A stretch of 64,000 nt of DNA from an uncultured Chloroflexota bacterium (lineage in GTDB: Bacteria > Chloroflexota > Dehalococcoidia > Lucifugimonadales > UBA1127): NCBI GenBank assembly GCA_913045315.1, contig CAJWQJ010000002.1, positions 1 through 64,000 of the forward strand. Direction: 5' to 3'. Position 1 is the stretch's first letter, and the number at the start of each line of letters is the position of its first letter. Below are positions 43,124-52,277 of the stretch, in pieces. A program made the translations under genes and the position numbers. The notes under the pieces were generated by a model that was given only the letters and a program-made list of their open reading frames with translations, ran no database searches and was not told the DNA's origin.

Positions 43124-44335
43124 ATGAAAACTTCACAATCAAAACCAGAAATAGGCGACATTATAGAGTTGAAAATCGTTTCTCACACTAATAATGGAGA
43201 TACTTCAAGTGATTGGAATGGCTTTACCATCAATGTATTTGGAGCAATTCCAGGGGAAAAAGTGGCAGCGGAAATAACACGCATCACTAAAGATACAATC
43301 TATGCAAACACTATAAAAGTATTAATTCATTCAGAACAAAGAATCCTTCCAGGATGTGAGTATTTTGGTCAATGTACCGGTTGCCAATGGCAACATATAT
43401 CCTACGATAAACAATTGGAAATAAAACAAAATCAAATTTTACATGCAATTAATTCCTATAAAATACATGTTAATTTTGAAATTAAACCCGTTTGGCCAAG
43501 TGAAAATATTATAAATTACCGAAACCATGCAAGATTTACAGTAGGACCTAAAGGAACTCTTGGATTTGTGAATCGAATTACTAGAAAATTCATCCGGATT
43601 GATCAATGCGAAATAATGCATCCCCAAATAAACACATTTTTGCATTCTTTACAGGATAAAGTTGAAGAAACCAGTCAGCTTTCTATTCGTTATGGTATTA
43701 ACACTAATACTCATTTAATCCAACCTGCACTTCAGAATCCAAAAGTTTCAATTGAAAGTGGTCAAAAATATTATTCTGAAAGAATTAATAATCATGATTT
43801 TCGTATCGCCTCACCCTCTTTTTTTCAAACAAATTCAGACCAAATAAAACACATGATCAACATAATTTCCAAAGAATTAAATTTATCTGGCAAAGAAAAA
43901 ATTGCTGATGCTTATGCAGGAGTAGGAACATTCGCAATACTTCTTTCACCTCTTTCTCAAAATATTTATGCAATTGAAGAATCCCCTTCTGCAATAAGGG
44001 ACGCAAAAACTAATGCTGATGGATTAACGAATATAGAATTTATTACTTCAAAAACAGAGAATGCATTGAGTTATCTTTCAGATAAATTGGATGCAGTTAT
44101 ATTAGATCCTCCACGAAAAGGATGTCATCCAAACGTTTTAAATACACTTAATCAATACCAAATACCAAAATTAATCTATGTTTCCTGCGAACCAGAATCT
44201 CTTGCACGAGATTTAAAAGTGTTAATAGACGGTAATTACCAAATAAACTCAATCCAACCAATTGACCTTTTTCCTCAAACGCATCATATAGAATCAATTG
44301 TTAGCCTGAGCCCTAAAAACCTTGTTTTTGATTGA
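43124..44335 (+). CDS. 23S rRNA/tRNA (uracil-5-)-methyltransferase, RlmD/TrmA family
   Basis: A 403-residue SAM-dependent methyltransferase. An N-terminal TRAM domain (GDIIELKIVSHT) is followed by an Fe-S cluster motif in CEYFGQCTGCQWQH with a fourth Cys in DQCEIMHP. The SAM fold is DAYAGVGTFAILLS, followed by VILDPPRKGCHPN and the catalytic Cys in LIYVSCEPESLARDL. It places m5U in rRNA or tRNA; the Fe-S cluster favours RlmD or RlmC over TrmA. It is divergent from rpsU. Confidence 0.9.
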   Translation: MKTSQSKPEIGDIIELKIVSHTNNGDTSSDWNGFTINVFGAIPGEKVAAEITRITKDTIYANTIKVLIHSEQRILPGCEYFGQCTGCQWQHISYDKQLEIKQNQILHAINSYKIHVNFEIKPVWPSENIINYRNHARFTVGPKGTLGFVNRITRKFIRIDQCEIMHPQINTFLHSLQDKVEETSQLSIRYGINTNTHLIQPALQNPKVSIESGQKYYSERINNHDFRIASPSFFQTNSDQIKHMINIISKELNLSGKEKIADAYAGVGTFAILLSPLSQNIYAIEESPSAIRDAKTNADGLTNIEFITSKTENALSYLSDKLDAVILDPPRKGCHPNVLNTLNQYQIPKLIYVSCEPESLARDLKVLIDGNYQINSIQPIDLFPQTHHIESIVSLSPKNLVFD

Positions 44336-44414
44336 GGTTTTAGAGAAGTTTAACTTTCAGCAAAGTCAATTCGATTAAAAGTTGTAGTTGAATTTCAAAA
44401 CAGGAGATTAAAGT

Positions 44415-45089
44415 ATGCACAATACTATTCAGCAAAAATATTCAGATTTGATTTTAGCATCCTCTTCACCTAGAAGAAAGAGCTTATTAAATTATCTCAA
44501 TATTAAATATTTCCAAGTAGAACCTAATATAATTGAAAATATACCACCTGATTTAAATAATCCTGTGGATGCAGCTAAGAGTATTGCTCATTCCAAGGCA
44601 ATTTCCATAACTCAAAATTTTAAATCGAAGTATGTTATTTCTGCAGATACTTTAGTTTTTTTAAATAAAAAGATTTTTGGAAAGCCAAAATCTTCATCAG
44701 AAGCAATTAATATGCTTATGGAATTACGAGGACAAAAACATTCTGTTGTAACCGCGATCGCATTAAAAAGCCCAAAAACTCAAGAGATTTATATTGATCA
44801 CACCGTCACCGAGGTAACCATGAGAAATTATTCAGATGAAGAAATGAATAAATTTGTTGAAAGTGGTTCATCATTCGATAAAGCAGGAGCATACGCAATT
44901 CAAGATAATGATTTTAACCCTGTCGAAATCATTAATGGCTGCTATACTAACGTTCTAGGATTACCTATATGTACTATGATAGAACTTTTTAAACGACATG
45001 GATTTATATGGGATTCTAGAATAGCAACTGAATCAAAGTTAGCTGATGACATATGTTCAATTGCTGAAAGTTGGGATATGGAAATATGA
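44415..45089 (+). CDS. maf: Maf-family nucleotide pyrophosphatase
   Basis: A 224-residue Maf protein. It begins near LILASSSPRRKSLLNYL, the family signature, and contains VISADTLVFLNKKIFGKP and AGAYAIQDNDF. Maf proteins hydrolyse non-canonical or modified nucleotides such as dTTP and m5UTP to the monophosphate, and may arrest septation. The start is an ATG with a GGAG Shine-Dalgarno sequence. Its TGA overlaps the ATG of tatA. That operon order is known in related bacteria. Confidence 0.92.
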   Translation: MHNTIQQKYSDLILASSSPRRKSLLNYLNIKYFQVEPNIIENIPPDLNNPVDAAKSIAHSKAISITQNFKSKYVISADTLVFLNKKIFGKPKSSSEAINMLMELRGQKHSVVTAIALKSPKTQEIYIDHTVTEVTMRNYSDEEMNKFVESGSSFDKAGAYAIQDNDFNPVEIINGCYTNVLGLPICTMIELFKRHGFIWDSRIATESKLADDICSIAESWDMEI

Positions 45090-45385
45090 ACCTCCTAGGT
45101 ATGGGTCCATTAGAAATACTAGTAATAGGAATTGTAGCTATGCTCATTATGGGCCCAGATCGTATTGGGCATACATTTAAATCTATTTCAGAATTAAGCA
45201 AGCAATTTAAAAATCAATCTAGTGAATTAAATAATGCAATTACGGAACTTGTAAAAGATCCTATTGAAGAAGCTATTGGGAACGATAGCGAAGACAATAA
45301 GATTACTCATCCTGATGCTGAACCAAGACCTAAATCTAATTCAAATTCCGATAACAACAAAGACTCCACCGAAGATAATAAATAA
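45086..45385 (+). CDS. tatA: Twin-arginine translocase subunit TatA/TatB-like
   Basis: A 99-residue protein: one N-terminal membrane helix (MNLLGMGPLEILVIGIVAMLIM), an amphipathic helix (KSISELSKQFKNQ) and a long acidic, Asn/Ser-rich tail. The Gly-Pro after the helix (MGPDRIG) fits TatB more than TatA, but single-gene systems often use one protein for both. It is fused by ATGA overlap to maf upstream and shares one base with the tatC start. The ATG at 45086 is chosen over the longer ORF start. Confidence 0.85.
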   Translation: MNLLGMGPLEILVIGIVAMLIMGPDRIGHTFKSISELSKQFKNQSSELNNAITELVKDPIEEAIGNDSEDNKITHPDAEPRPKSNSNSDNNKDSTEDNK

Positions 45386-46113
45386 TGACAGATACCGAAC
45401 GACCATTAAGAACACATTTACAGGAACTAAGATGGCGATTATTAAAGGTAGTAATCGCGATTCTACTTGGTGCTATTGTAGCTGCGATATTTTTTGAACC
45501 ATTAATCAAAATATTGGAAAAACCAGCAGCTGGATATCTTTCAGAATCAGGAAAACCTATTTTTACAGATGTAACGGAGATGGTTGCAATTACTGTAAAG
45601 ATATCTTTAATGTCTGGTTTTGTAATTGCCACACCAGTTCTTGCATCTCAAATAATCATGTTCATGGCCCCTGGATTAACTAAATCAGAACGCAGATACG
45701 TTTATTTACTAATACCAGGTGCACTTATTTGTTTTATAACTGGTATGATTTTTGCATACTTTGTTCTTTTACCTCCGATGCTTGCATTCTTGTTAACTTT
45801 TGGCAGCGACTTAGCAATCCCAATGATACGAATCAGTACATACATGAACTTGGTTCTAACATTAATGTTCTGGATGGGATTGGTATTCGAAACTCCTATA
45901 ACAATGTTCTTTCTAACAAAATCAGGAATCGTTGACAAAGATACATTTAAACGTGGTCGCAGATTTGCTGTTGTAATTGCATTCGTTCTTGGAGCACTGA
46001 TTACTCCAACATTCGATCCATTAAATCAAACACTAGTTGCTTTACCTTTTATATTGTTATACGAAGTAGGAATATGGCTTTCAAAATTAGCTAGGAGAAA
46101 TGAAAAAGAGTAA
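45385..46113 (+). CDS. tatC: Twin-arginine translocase subunit TatC
   Basis: A 242-residue core translocase receptor with six membrane segments. It starts with the conserved ERPLRTHLQELRWRLLKV, which binds the signal peptide, and has FVIATPVLASQIIMFMAPGL and the TatC-typical FVLGALITPTFDPLNQTL near the end. It shares the TAATG junction with tatA. The substrate of interest is the exported cofactor-containing enzymes; the molybdenum hydroxylase here has no visible Tat signal. Confidence 0.94.
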   Translation: MTDTERPLRTHLQELRWRLLKVVIAILLGAIVAAIFFEPLIKILEKPAAGYLSESGKPIFTDVTEMVAITVKISLMSGFVIATPVLASQIIMFMAPGLTKSERRYVYLLIPGALICFITGMIFAYFVLLPPMLAFLLTFGSDLAIPMIRISTYMNLVLTLMFWMGLVFETPITMFFLTKSGIVDKDTFKRGRRFAVVIAFVLGALITPTFDPLNQTLVALPFILLYEVGIWLSKLARRNEKE

Positions 46114-46167
46114 TACTTGACCGAATAAATTATCACAAATATACTCGCGCTAATTAAAAGGAGAGCT

Positions 46168-46575
46168 ATGACGCAATCAAAACCGTTACCAACACCTACT
46201 CCAGAGACACAACCTTATTGGGATAGTTGCAAAAGCCATGCAATGAAACTTCCTCGCTGTAAATCATGCTCTCAATTTCACTTTTATCCACGTGCATTAT
46301 GCCCGCATTGTTGGTCAATGGATTTAGAATGGGTTACAGCAAGTGGAAAGGGAAAAATATACAGCTACGTTATAAGTCATAGACCTGCTCCAGGATTTCA
46401 GGATGACGTCCCCTACATTATTGGTGTAGTGGAATTAGATGAAGGCGTGAGATTAATGACAAATATAGTTGGAGTCATACCTGAACCAAAGAATATCTGG
46501 GTCGGCATGGATGTAAGCGTTGAATATGAAGATGTTTCTGAAACAATAACACTTCCCACATATAAACCTATCTAA
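46168..46575 (+). CDS. Zn-ribbon/OB-fold (DUF35-type) acyl-CoA-associated protein
   Basis: A 135-residue protein with a rubredoxin-like zinc ribbon (CKSCSQFHFYPRALCPHC) followed by an OB fold (GKGKIYSYVISHRP). This is the DUF35 type, which partners with thiolase-like or acyl-CoA dehydrogenase proteins in sterol side-chain and other CoA-ester pathways. Here no thiolase gene is next to it, so it stands alone between the tat and pdh genes. A clear AAGGAG Shine-Dalgarno sequence precedes the ATG. The partner is probably elsewhere. Confidence 0.85.
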   Translation: MTQSKPLPTPTPETQPYWDSCKSHAMKLPRCKSCSQFHFYPRALCPHCWSMDLEWVTASGKGKIYSYVISHRPAPGFQDDVPYIIGVVELDEGVRLMTNIVGVIPEPKNIWVGMDVSVEYEDVSETITLPTYKPI

Positions 46576-46664
46576 CAATCCTATTGAATTCAAGTCAAAT
46601 CAATACTCTTATCTACATCATATATATACTTCAGTGATAGAAATTATCTATCGGTATTGGAAAT

Positions 46665-46687
46665 AACTATACTATTTATGTATAGTT
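46665..46687. promoter_or_regulatory. Inverted repeat upstream of the PDH cluster
   Basis: AACTATA and TATAGTT, separated by 9 bases, lie 22 bases before the lpd start. The symmetry and position would fit a repressor site in the PDH promoter. Seven-base arms in AT-rich DNA are weak evidence. Confidence 0.35.
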
Positions 46688-46708
46688 GTAAGTAAAAGAA
46701 GGTCGTAT

Positions 46709-48097
46709 ATGGATCGTTTCGATATAATAATTATTGGTTCAGGACCAGGTGGCTATGTGTGTGCTATTCGTGCAGCCCAACTTGGACTAAAAACCGCAAT
46801 AATAGAAAAATCTGACCTGGGTGGAGTTTGTTTAAATTGGGGATGCATACCAAGTAAAGCTCTTCTCAGGAACGCTGAAGTTGCAAATTTAATTAGTAGA
46901 TCTAGCGATTTCGGAATTACAATTGAAAATATTCACCTTGATTATGGTATTGGTTTAGAACGAAGTAGAAAAGTCGTTAATCAACTTGTACGTGGTGTAG
47001 ATTATTTATTGAAGAAAAATAAAATCACCCGCTTCACTGGCGAAGGTAAAATTATTGATGCTAATACTGTCGAAATCACTGACCAAAATACAAGAATTGA
47101 GGGCGAAAATATCGTTATTGCCACTGGGGCAAAACCTCGAAACTTACCTGAAATTTCAATTGATGGTAAAACAGTGATGACAAGTAGAGAAGCTCTTGAA
47201 CAACCTGAACTACCTGAATCAATTGTCATTATTGGAGGTGGAGCAATCGGTTGCGAGTTTGCATATATCTATAACTCCTATAATGTTGATGTAACCTTAA
47301 TCGAGATTCTCCCTCAATTACTCCCCAAAGAGGATCCTGAAATTGCCGACTACCTTAAAAAATCCTTTATTAGACATGGAATTAATGTCAAAACAGGCAT
47401 ATCTATTCAGGACATTCAGATTAAAAAGTCCGGGAAAACAAAAGTAAGTATTACCTTGGATGAAAATTCTGAAACAATTAATACGCAGGCTGCACTTTTA
47501 GCAATAGGAATTGAAGCAAATACAGAAAATATTGGATTAGATAAACTTGGCATTCAAATAAGCAATGGATATATTTCAATAAACGATTACATGCAAACAA
47601 CGATTCCGAACATATTTGCCATTGGTGATGTTACAGGAAAATTACCATTAGCTCATGTCGCTTCAGAACAGGGTGTCTGGGTCGCAGAATTTATCGCAGG
47701 ACAAAAAAAGGACACACTAGAATACTCATTAATGCCTAGAGCAGTTTACTGTCAACCACAAGTCGCAAGTTGGGGGTTAACGGAAGAAGAAGCAAAAGAA
47801 TCAGGTTATGAAGTAGAAATTGGTAAATTCCCATTTAATGCCAATGGAAAAGCATTAGGGCTAGGCGAGGCTGATGGTTTCACAAAAATTATTACTGACG
47901 CAAAATACGGACAAATACTTGGTTGTCATATGATCGGCTCCGAAGTAACCGAACTATTGGGAGAACTATCAATGGCCCGAACTCTTGAAGGAACATCCGA
48001 GGAAATAGCATCAGTTGTTCATGCCCATCCAAGTCTTTCTGAAGTATTAAAGGAAGCAGCATTATCAGTTCAAAATCGAGCAATTCACGGAGCATGA
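46709..48097 (+). CDS. lpdA: Dihydrolipoyl dehydrogenase (E3)
   Basis: A 462-residue flavoprotein disulfide reductase. The FAD motif is IIIGSGPGGYVCAIRAAQL, the redox disulfide is in GGVCLNWGCIPSKALL and the NAD motif is IIGGGAIGCEFAYIY. The active-site His lies in VVHAHPSLSEVLKEA. It reoxidises dihydrolipoamide for the pyruvate dehydrogenase complex, whose E1 and E2 genes follow directly. It is the first gene of the cluster, with AGAAGG upstream. Confidence 0.95.
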   Translation: MDRFDIIIIGSGPGGYVCAIRAAQLGLKTAIIEKSDLGGVCLNWGCIPSKALLRNAEVANLISRSSDFGITIENIHLDYGIGLERSRKVVNQLVRGVDYLLKKNKITRFTGEGKIIDANTVEITDQNTRIEGENIVIATGAKPRNLPEISIDGKTVMTSREALEQPELPESIVIIGGGAIGCEFAYIYNSYNVDVTLIEILPQLLPKEDPEIADYLKKSFIRHGINVKTGISIQDIQIKKSGKTKVSITLDENSETINTQAALLAIGIEANTENIGLDKLGIQISNGYISINDYMQTTIPNIFAIGDVTGKLPLAHVASEQGVWVAEFIAGQKKDTLEYSLMPRAVYCQPQVASWGLTEEEAKESGYEVEIGKFPFNANGKALGLGEADGFTKIITDAKYGQILGCHMIGSEVTELLGELSMARTLEGTSEEIASVVHAHPSLSEVLKEAALSVQNRAIHGA

Positions 48098-48123
48098 ACA
48101 TAGTTTAGAACGAAAGGAGTCAT

Positions 48124-49104
48124 ATGCAGGTATTGGAAAAAACCGAAATTCAGCCTAGTGAACTTTTAAATCTATATCGTGATATGAAAATTATTCGTCT
48201 ATTTGAAGAAAAATGTTCTCAATTGTATATGCAAGGAAAAATTCGAGGTTTTCTTCATCTTTATATTGGAGAAGAAGCTATTGCTGTGGGTTTAGCATCA
48301 GCACTCAATGAAGATGATCACATAATTACTCATTATAGAGACCATGGGCACGCACTTGCTCGCGGATTGGAACCAAGAGCAATAATGGCTGAATTATGTG
48401 GAAAAGCCACAGGTACCAGTTTTGGCAGAGGTGGCTCGATGCATATATTTGATGCTTCAAAAAATTTTGCCGGGGGACATGCAATTGTAGGAGGACACCT
48501 TCCATTAGCAGCTGGACTTGCTTTAGCAGCTAAACAATTAAATGAAGATAGGATAGTTGTATGTTTTTTTGGTGACGGGGCTTTAAATCAAGGAGAATTT
48601 CACGAAACAATGAACCTTGCATCTGTGTGGAAGTTACCAGTTTTGTTTTTTCTAGAAAATAACTTCTACGGAATGGGCAGTCACATAGATAGAACATTTG
48701 CTGGTGGTAGTAAAGTGCATACCATTGCAGATAGATATAAAATACCTAATAGCCGTATTGACGGCATGGATGTTCTTGCAGTACGAGAAGCATCGATTGA
48801 CGCTATAGCGAAAATACGTAAAACATCAAAACCATATCTACTCGAAGCTGTAACTTACCGATTTCAAGGACATTCAATGGCAGACCCAGTAACTTATCGC
48901 GACAGAGACGAAGTTGATAAATGGAGGCCACGAGATCCTATAGCTTTACTAAAAGAAATGCTACTTGAAGCTGGACATGCAAGTGAAAAACTAATAGGAA
49001 GACTCGATGAGGAAGCAAATCTAACAGTTGAAGATGCAACTCAATTTGCTGAATCTAGCCCTGATCCAGATCCCAATGATCTTACAAAGAATATATATGC
49101 ATAA
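48124..49104 (+). CDS. pdhA: Pyruvate dehydrogenase E1 alpha subunit
   Basis: A 326-residue TPP-dependent subunit. It shows LYIGEEAIAVGLASAL, the TPP motif GDGALNQGEFHETMN with the following ENNFYGMG, and the phosphorylation-loop-like region RFQGHSMADPVTYR. It forms an alpha2-beta2 enzyme with the next gene. It could act on pyruvate or acetoin; the adjacent E2 and E3 fit a pyruvate dehydrogenase better. It follows lpdA by 26 bases with AAAGGAG upstream. Confidence 0.92.
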   Translation: MQVLEKTEIQPSELLNLYRDMKIIRLFEEKCSQLYMQGKIRGFLHLYIGEEAIAVGLASALNEDDHIITHYRDHGHALARGLEPRAIMAELCGKATGTSFGRGGSMHIFDASKNFAGGHAIVGGHLPLAAGLALAAKQLNEDRIVVCFFGDGALNQGEFHETMNLASVWKLPVLFFLENNFYGMGSHIDRTFAGGSKVHTIADRYKIPNSRIDGMDVLAVREASIDAIAKIRKTSKPYLLEAVTYRFQGHSMADPVTYRDRDEVDKWRPRDPIALLKEMLLEAGHASEKLIGRLDEEANLTVEDATQFAESSPDPDPNDLTKNIYA

Positions 49105-49146
49105 TCAAGGCAACCATGATAATCATCATGATAAAAGGGGTGGAAA

Positions 49147-50127
49147 TTGGCTGAATTAACTTTGAGAGATGCAATCAGCTTGGGTCTTCGTGAAGCCATG
49201 GATAATGATCCAAGAGTAATAATTATGGGTGAGGATGTTGGTGCATATAATGGTGCCTATGTAGTTACAAAAGGATTTTTAGAAGAGTATGGGGAAAGTC
49301 GCATTATCGACACTCCTATTTCAGAAGCAGGTTTTGTTGGAGCTGGAATTGGAGCTGCTATGGCAGGATTAAAACCTGTAGTAGAAATAATGACAATTAA
49401 TTTTAGCCTAATGGCCTCCGACCAAATAATAAATAATGCCGCTAAAATCCATTACATGTCAGGTGGTCAATATTCAGCACCAATAATCATTCGGACAGTT
49501 ACTGGTGGTGGAGCGGGTCTTGCTGCTACACACTCTCAGAGTTTTGAAGGATTTTATGCTACGATACCAGGCTTAAAAGTCTTAACTCCTGCTTTCCCAG
49601 ATGATGCTCTAGGCTTGTTACGAACTGCATTTAAAGATAATAACCCAATCCTTTATTGCGAACATGCACTTCTCTATAACGTTAGGGGTGAAATTCCCGA
49701 TGATAGTTCTTTTGAAGTACCTTTTGGTAAAGCTAAAACAAGACGAAATGGATCAGACATAACTTTAGTTGGTTACGGACGATCCGTACATACTGCCTTA
49801 TTAGCAGCCGAAAAACTACAAGAACGTAATGTTGATGCAGAAGTTATCGATTTAAGGACATTACGCCCATTAGATATTCAAACATTAATTGAATCCACTC
49901 AGAAAACTCATAGATGTGTCGTAATCGAAGAGACATGGGCTACCGGGGGATTTGGCTCATATGTTGCATATGAGATTCAAAAAAACGCTTTTGACGATCT
50001 CGATGGACCAGTTTTGCATATCGGAGGTCTTGATGTTCCTGCTCCCTATGCAAGAAATCTAGAAATCATGACAATACCGAACGAACAGTGGATTCTAGAT
50101 GCAGTTGAAAAAGAATTTGGATTATAA
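49147..50127 (+). CDS. pdhB: Pyruvate dehydrogenase E1 beta subunit
   Basis: A 326-residue transketolase-like subunit. It begins ELTLRDAISLGLREAMDND, and has the Glu-rich IIMGEDVGAYNGAYVVTKGF and the C-terminal segment RTLRPLDIQTLIES. The TTG start has AAAAGGGG before it. A 6-bp hairpin (CATGAT/ATCATG, 49115-49130) lies between it and the alpha gene and may tune relative expression. Function is as for the alpha subunit. Confidence 0.92.
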   Translation: MAELTLRDAISLGLREAMDNDPRVIIMGEDVGAYNGAYVVTKGFLEEYGESRIIDTPISEAGFVGAGIGAAMAGLKPVVEIMTINFSLMASDQIINNAAKIHYMSGGQYSAPIIIRTVTGGGAGLAATHSQSFEGFYATIPGLKVLTPAFPDDALGLLRTAFKDNNPILYCEHALLYNVRGEIPDDSSFEVPFGKAKTRRNGSDITLVGYGRSVHTALLAAEKLQERNVDAEVIDLRTLRPLDIQTLIESTQKTHRCVVIEETWATGGFGSYVAYEIQKNAFDDLDGPVLHIGGLDVPAPYARNLEIMTIPNEQWILDAVEKEFGL

Positions 50128-50179
50128 TACAAGGTAATTAATATAATTTACATTCATTTAATAAAGATGGAGATAGGTT

Positions 50180-51427
50180 TTGGATAACGTAATGATGCCC
50201 CAAATGGGCTACGACATGAAAGAAGGTCGATTAATCAAATGGCTAAAAGGAGAAGGTGACGAAATCACTACTGGGGAAGATATTGCTGAAATCGAAACAG
50301 ATAAAGCAATAATTCCTATGCCTTCACCTTCAGGAGGCATTTTAAGAAAAATAATCACTCCTGAAGGAGAAATGGTGCCTGTAGGAACCGTGCTTGGATT
50401 TATTGGAACCCTAGAAGAAGAAATTCCATCCAACTTAACCTCAGTCCCTGTTGAAAATAATAATATTCCTGAAAATGAAAATGTTACAGAATTAAATACC
50501 AGTGAGCCCATAGAGGAACCAATAATAGAAACACCTAAATCCAGTTCAGAAACAATAAAAGCATCTCCTGTTGCAAGAAGAATTGCTGCAGACAAGGGTA
50601 TAGACCTTAAATTAATTCAAGGAACAGGTCCAAATGGAAGAATAGTAGAGAAGGATGTATTAAATTATTCACAACCATCTGCCTCACCCCAACCCGTTAC
50701 TGAGGCGCCTAAAGTATCAACAACACCTTCAAACATAAATTCTGAAATTATTGAACTTAATAGAATGCGACAAGCGGTCGCAAGGACAACCTCCGCTAGC
50801 TCCAGAGAAGCTCCACATTTTTATGTAACTACTGACATTGATATGACAGGAACAATGGAAATACGATCTCAAGTAAACAAAGCTCTGGAATCTCAAGGCA
50901 AACGTGTGAGTGTTAATGACATTATAATTAAAGCATGTGCTGTTGCTCTCAAGAACCACCAAAACTTTAACGCGACTTTTCATGGAGACACAATTGAAAT
51001 TCATCCCAACATAAACATAGGAGTTGCTATAGACCTGGATGGAAGTGGATTAATACAACCATGTATTATGTCTTGCCAAAATCTGTCACTTGCAGAAATA
51101 TCAGTAGGGACAAAAGATTTAATAAACAGAGCAAGAGAAAATCAATTACGTGCAGAAGAATATATTGGTTCAACATTTACAATAAGCAACTTGGGAATGT
51201 TCGATATTGAGAGTTTTACAGCAATAATAGCACCTCCAAACTGTGCAATTCTTGCTGTTGGATCAGTTCGACAACAACCAGTAGTTTCAGATGGAGAAAT
51301 TACAGTTAAACAAATGATGAAGGTTACACTTTCGGTAGATCATAGAGCAAATGATGGAGCAGCAGCTGCCAGATTTATTGGAGAAATTAAATCTTTGCTC
51401 GAACAACCTATTGGTTTACTTGTATAG
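50180..51427 (+). CDS. pdhC: Dihydrolipoamide acetyltransferase (E2)
   Basis: A 415-residue E2. The N-terminal lipoyl domain (about residues 1-78) carries the lipoylated Lys in EIETDKAIIPMPSP. A Pro/Glu-rich linker leads to the E3-binding domain (SPVARRIAADKGIDLKLIQG) near residues 128-165 and then the catalytic domain ending in the active-site VDHRANDGAAAARF. One lipoyl domain only. It starts at a TTG, with GGAG and AGG upstream. It completes the four-gene PDH cluster. Confidence 0.93.
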   Translation: MDNVMMPQMGYDMKEGRLIKWLKGEGDEITTGEDIAEIETDKAIIPMPSPSGGILRKIITPEGEMVPVGTVLGFIGTLEEEIPSNLTSVPVENNNIPENENVTELNTSEPIEEPIIETPKSSSETIKASPVARRIAADKGIDLKLIQGTGPNGRIVEKDVLNYSQPSASPQPVTEAPKVSTTPSNINSEIIELNRMRQAVARTTSASSREAPHFYVTTDIDMTGTMEIRSQVNKALESQGKRVSVNDIIIKACAVALKNHQNFNATFHGDTIEIHPNINIGVAIDLDGSGLIQPCIMSCQNLSLAEISVGTKDLINRARENQLRAEEYIGSTFTISNLGMFDIESFTAIIAPPNCAILAVGSVRQQPVVSDGEITVKQMMKVTLSVDHRANDGAAAARFIGEIKSLLEQPIGLLV

Positions 51428-51437
51428 AAATACTCAC

Positions 51438-52277
51438 CTAATAATTCATTTCAATATATATGTTAAACAATTGATTACTTATTGGCCCAATTGACCCTGA
51501 TCCAATGAAAACCCCATCTACCGAAACGATAGGAACAATACCACTCACAATATTTGTCATGAACATCTCATTAACCGTATTAAAATCAGGTAAAACTGAC
51601 TCTTCATAAACATTTAAACCTATTGACTTTGCACTTTCTAATACTATCGATCTAGTTACCCCCTCAAGAACACCATTGGATAGAGAAGGAGTAATTAAAC
51701 ACTTATTTTTTACTAAAAAGACATTACTTGACGTAGCACATGCAATATATCCAGCATTATTTAATAATATTGCATCATCAAACCCCATATCATGTGCTAG
51801 CTGTTTGGCAATAACACCGTCAACATATGAAAGTGATTTTATTTTGGAAACTGGAGACCCTTCATTTCTTCTAATCGAAGATAAAGAAACAGAAATACCA
51901 GCAATATTTGGCTTATTTCTTGGTGAAACTCTTATCACAATTGTAGGCAATGTATCTGCATGTACATTCAAGCCTCTTTGATAATCATAGCCACGCGATA
52001 CAGTAAATCGAATAACAGAATAAGGTAATTTGTTTGCATCAAGTACAGAAATTAATTGATTTTTTAATTCTTCAATTTTTGGAATCACAATTCCTAGTAG
52101 TTCGGACCCTTTTTTAAGACGCTGAAGATGTTGATCTAATCTAAATACATTAGTATTTTTGGCGACCATTGTTTCAAACACGCCATCTGCCAGAGTAAAC
52201 CCTCTATCCAAAATCGATACTGTAGATTCATGTTCATACAAAAGAGTTCCATTCACAGATGCAATGTATGATTTCAT
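51438..52277 (-). CDS. pabC: Aminotransferase class IV, probable aminodeoxychorismate lyase
   Basis: A 279-residue PLP enzyme of fold type IV. The segments DRGFTLADGVFETM, the catalytic Lys in KIKSLSYVDGVIAKQLA and the PLP-binding NNAGYIACATSSNVFLV are typical. It is translationally coupled to pabB (ATGA overlap), so it is probably aminodeoxychorismate lyase, releasing 4-aminobenzoate for folate synthesis. Branched-chain or D-amino-acid aminotransferase activity cannot be excluded from sequence alone. It converges with pdhC. Confidence 0.82.
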   Translation of the reverse strand: MKSYIASVNGTLLYEHESTVSILDRGFTLADGVFETMVAKNTNVFRLDQHLQRLKKGSELLGIVIPKIEELKNQLISVLDANKLPYSVIRFTVSRGYDYQRGLNVHADTLPTIVIRVSPRNKPNIAGISVSLSSIRRNEGSPVSKIKSLSYVDGVIAKQLAHDMGFDDAILLNNAGYIACATSSNVFLVKNKCLITPSLSNGVLEGVTRSIVLESAKSIGLNVYEESVLPDFNTVNEMFMTNIVSGIVPIVSVDGVFIGSGSIGPISNQLFNIYIEMNY

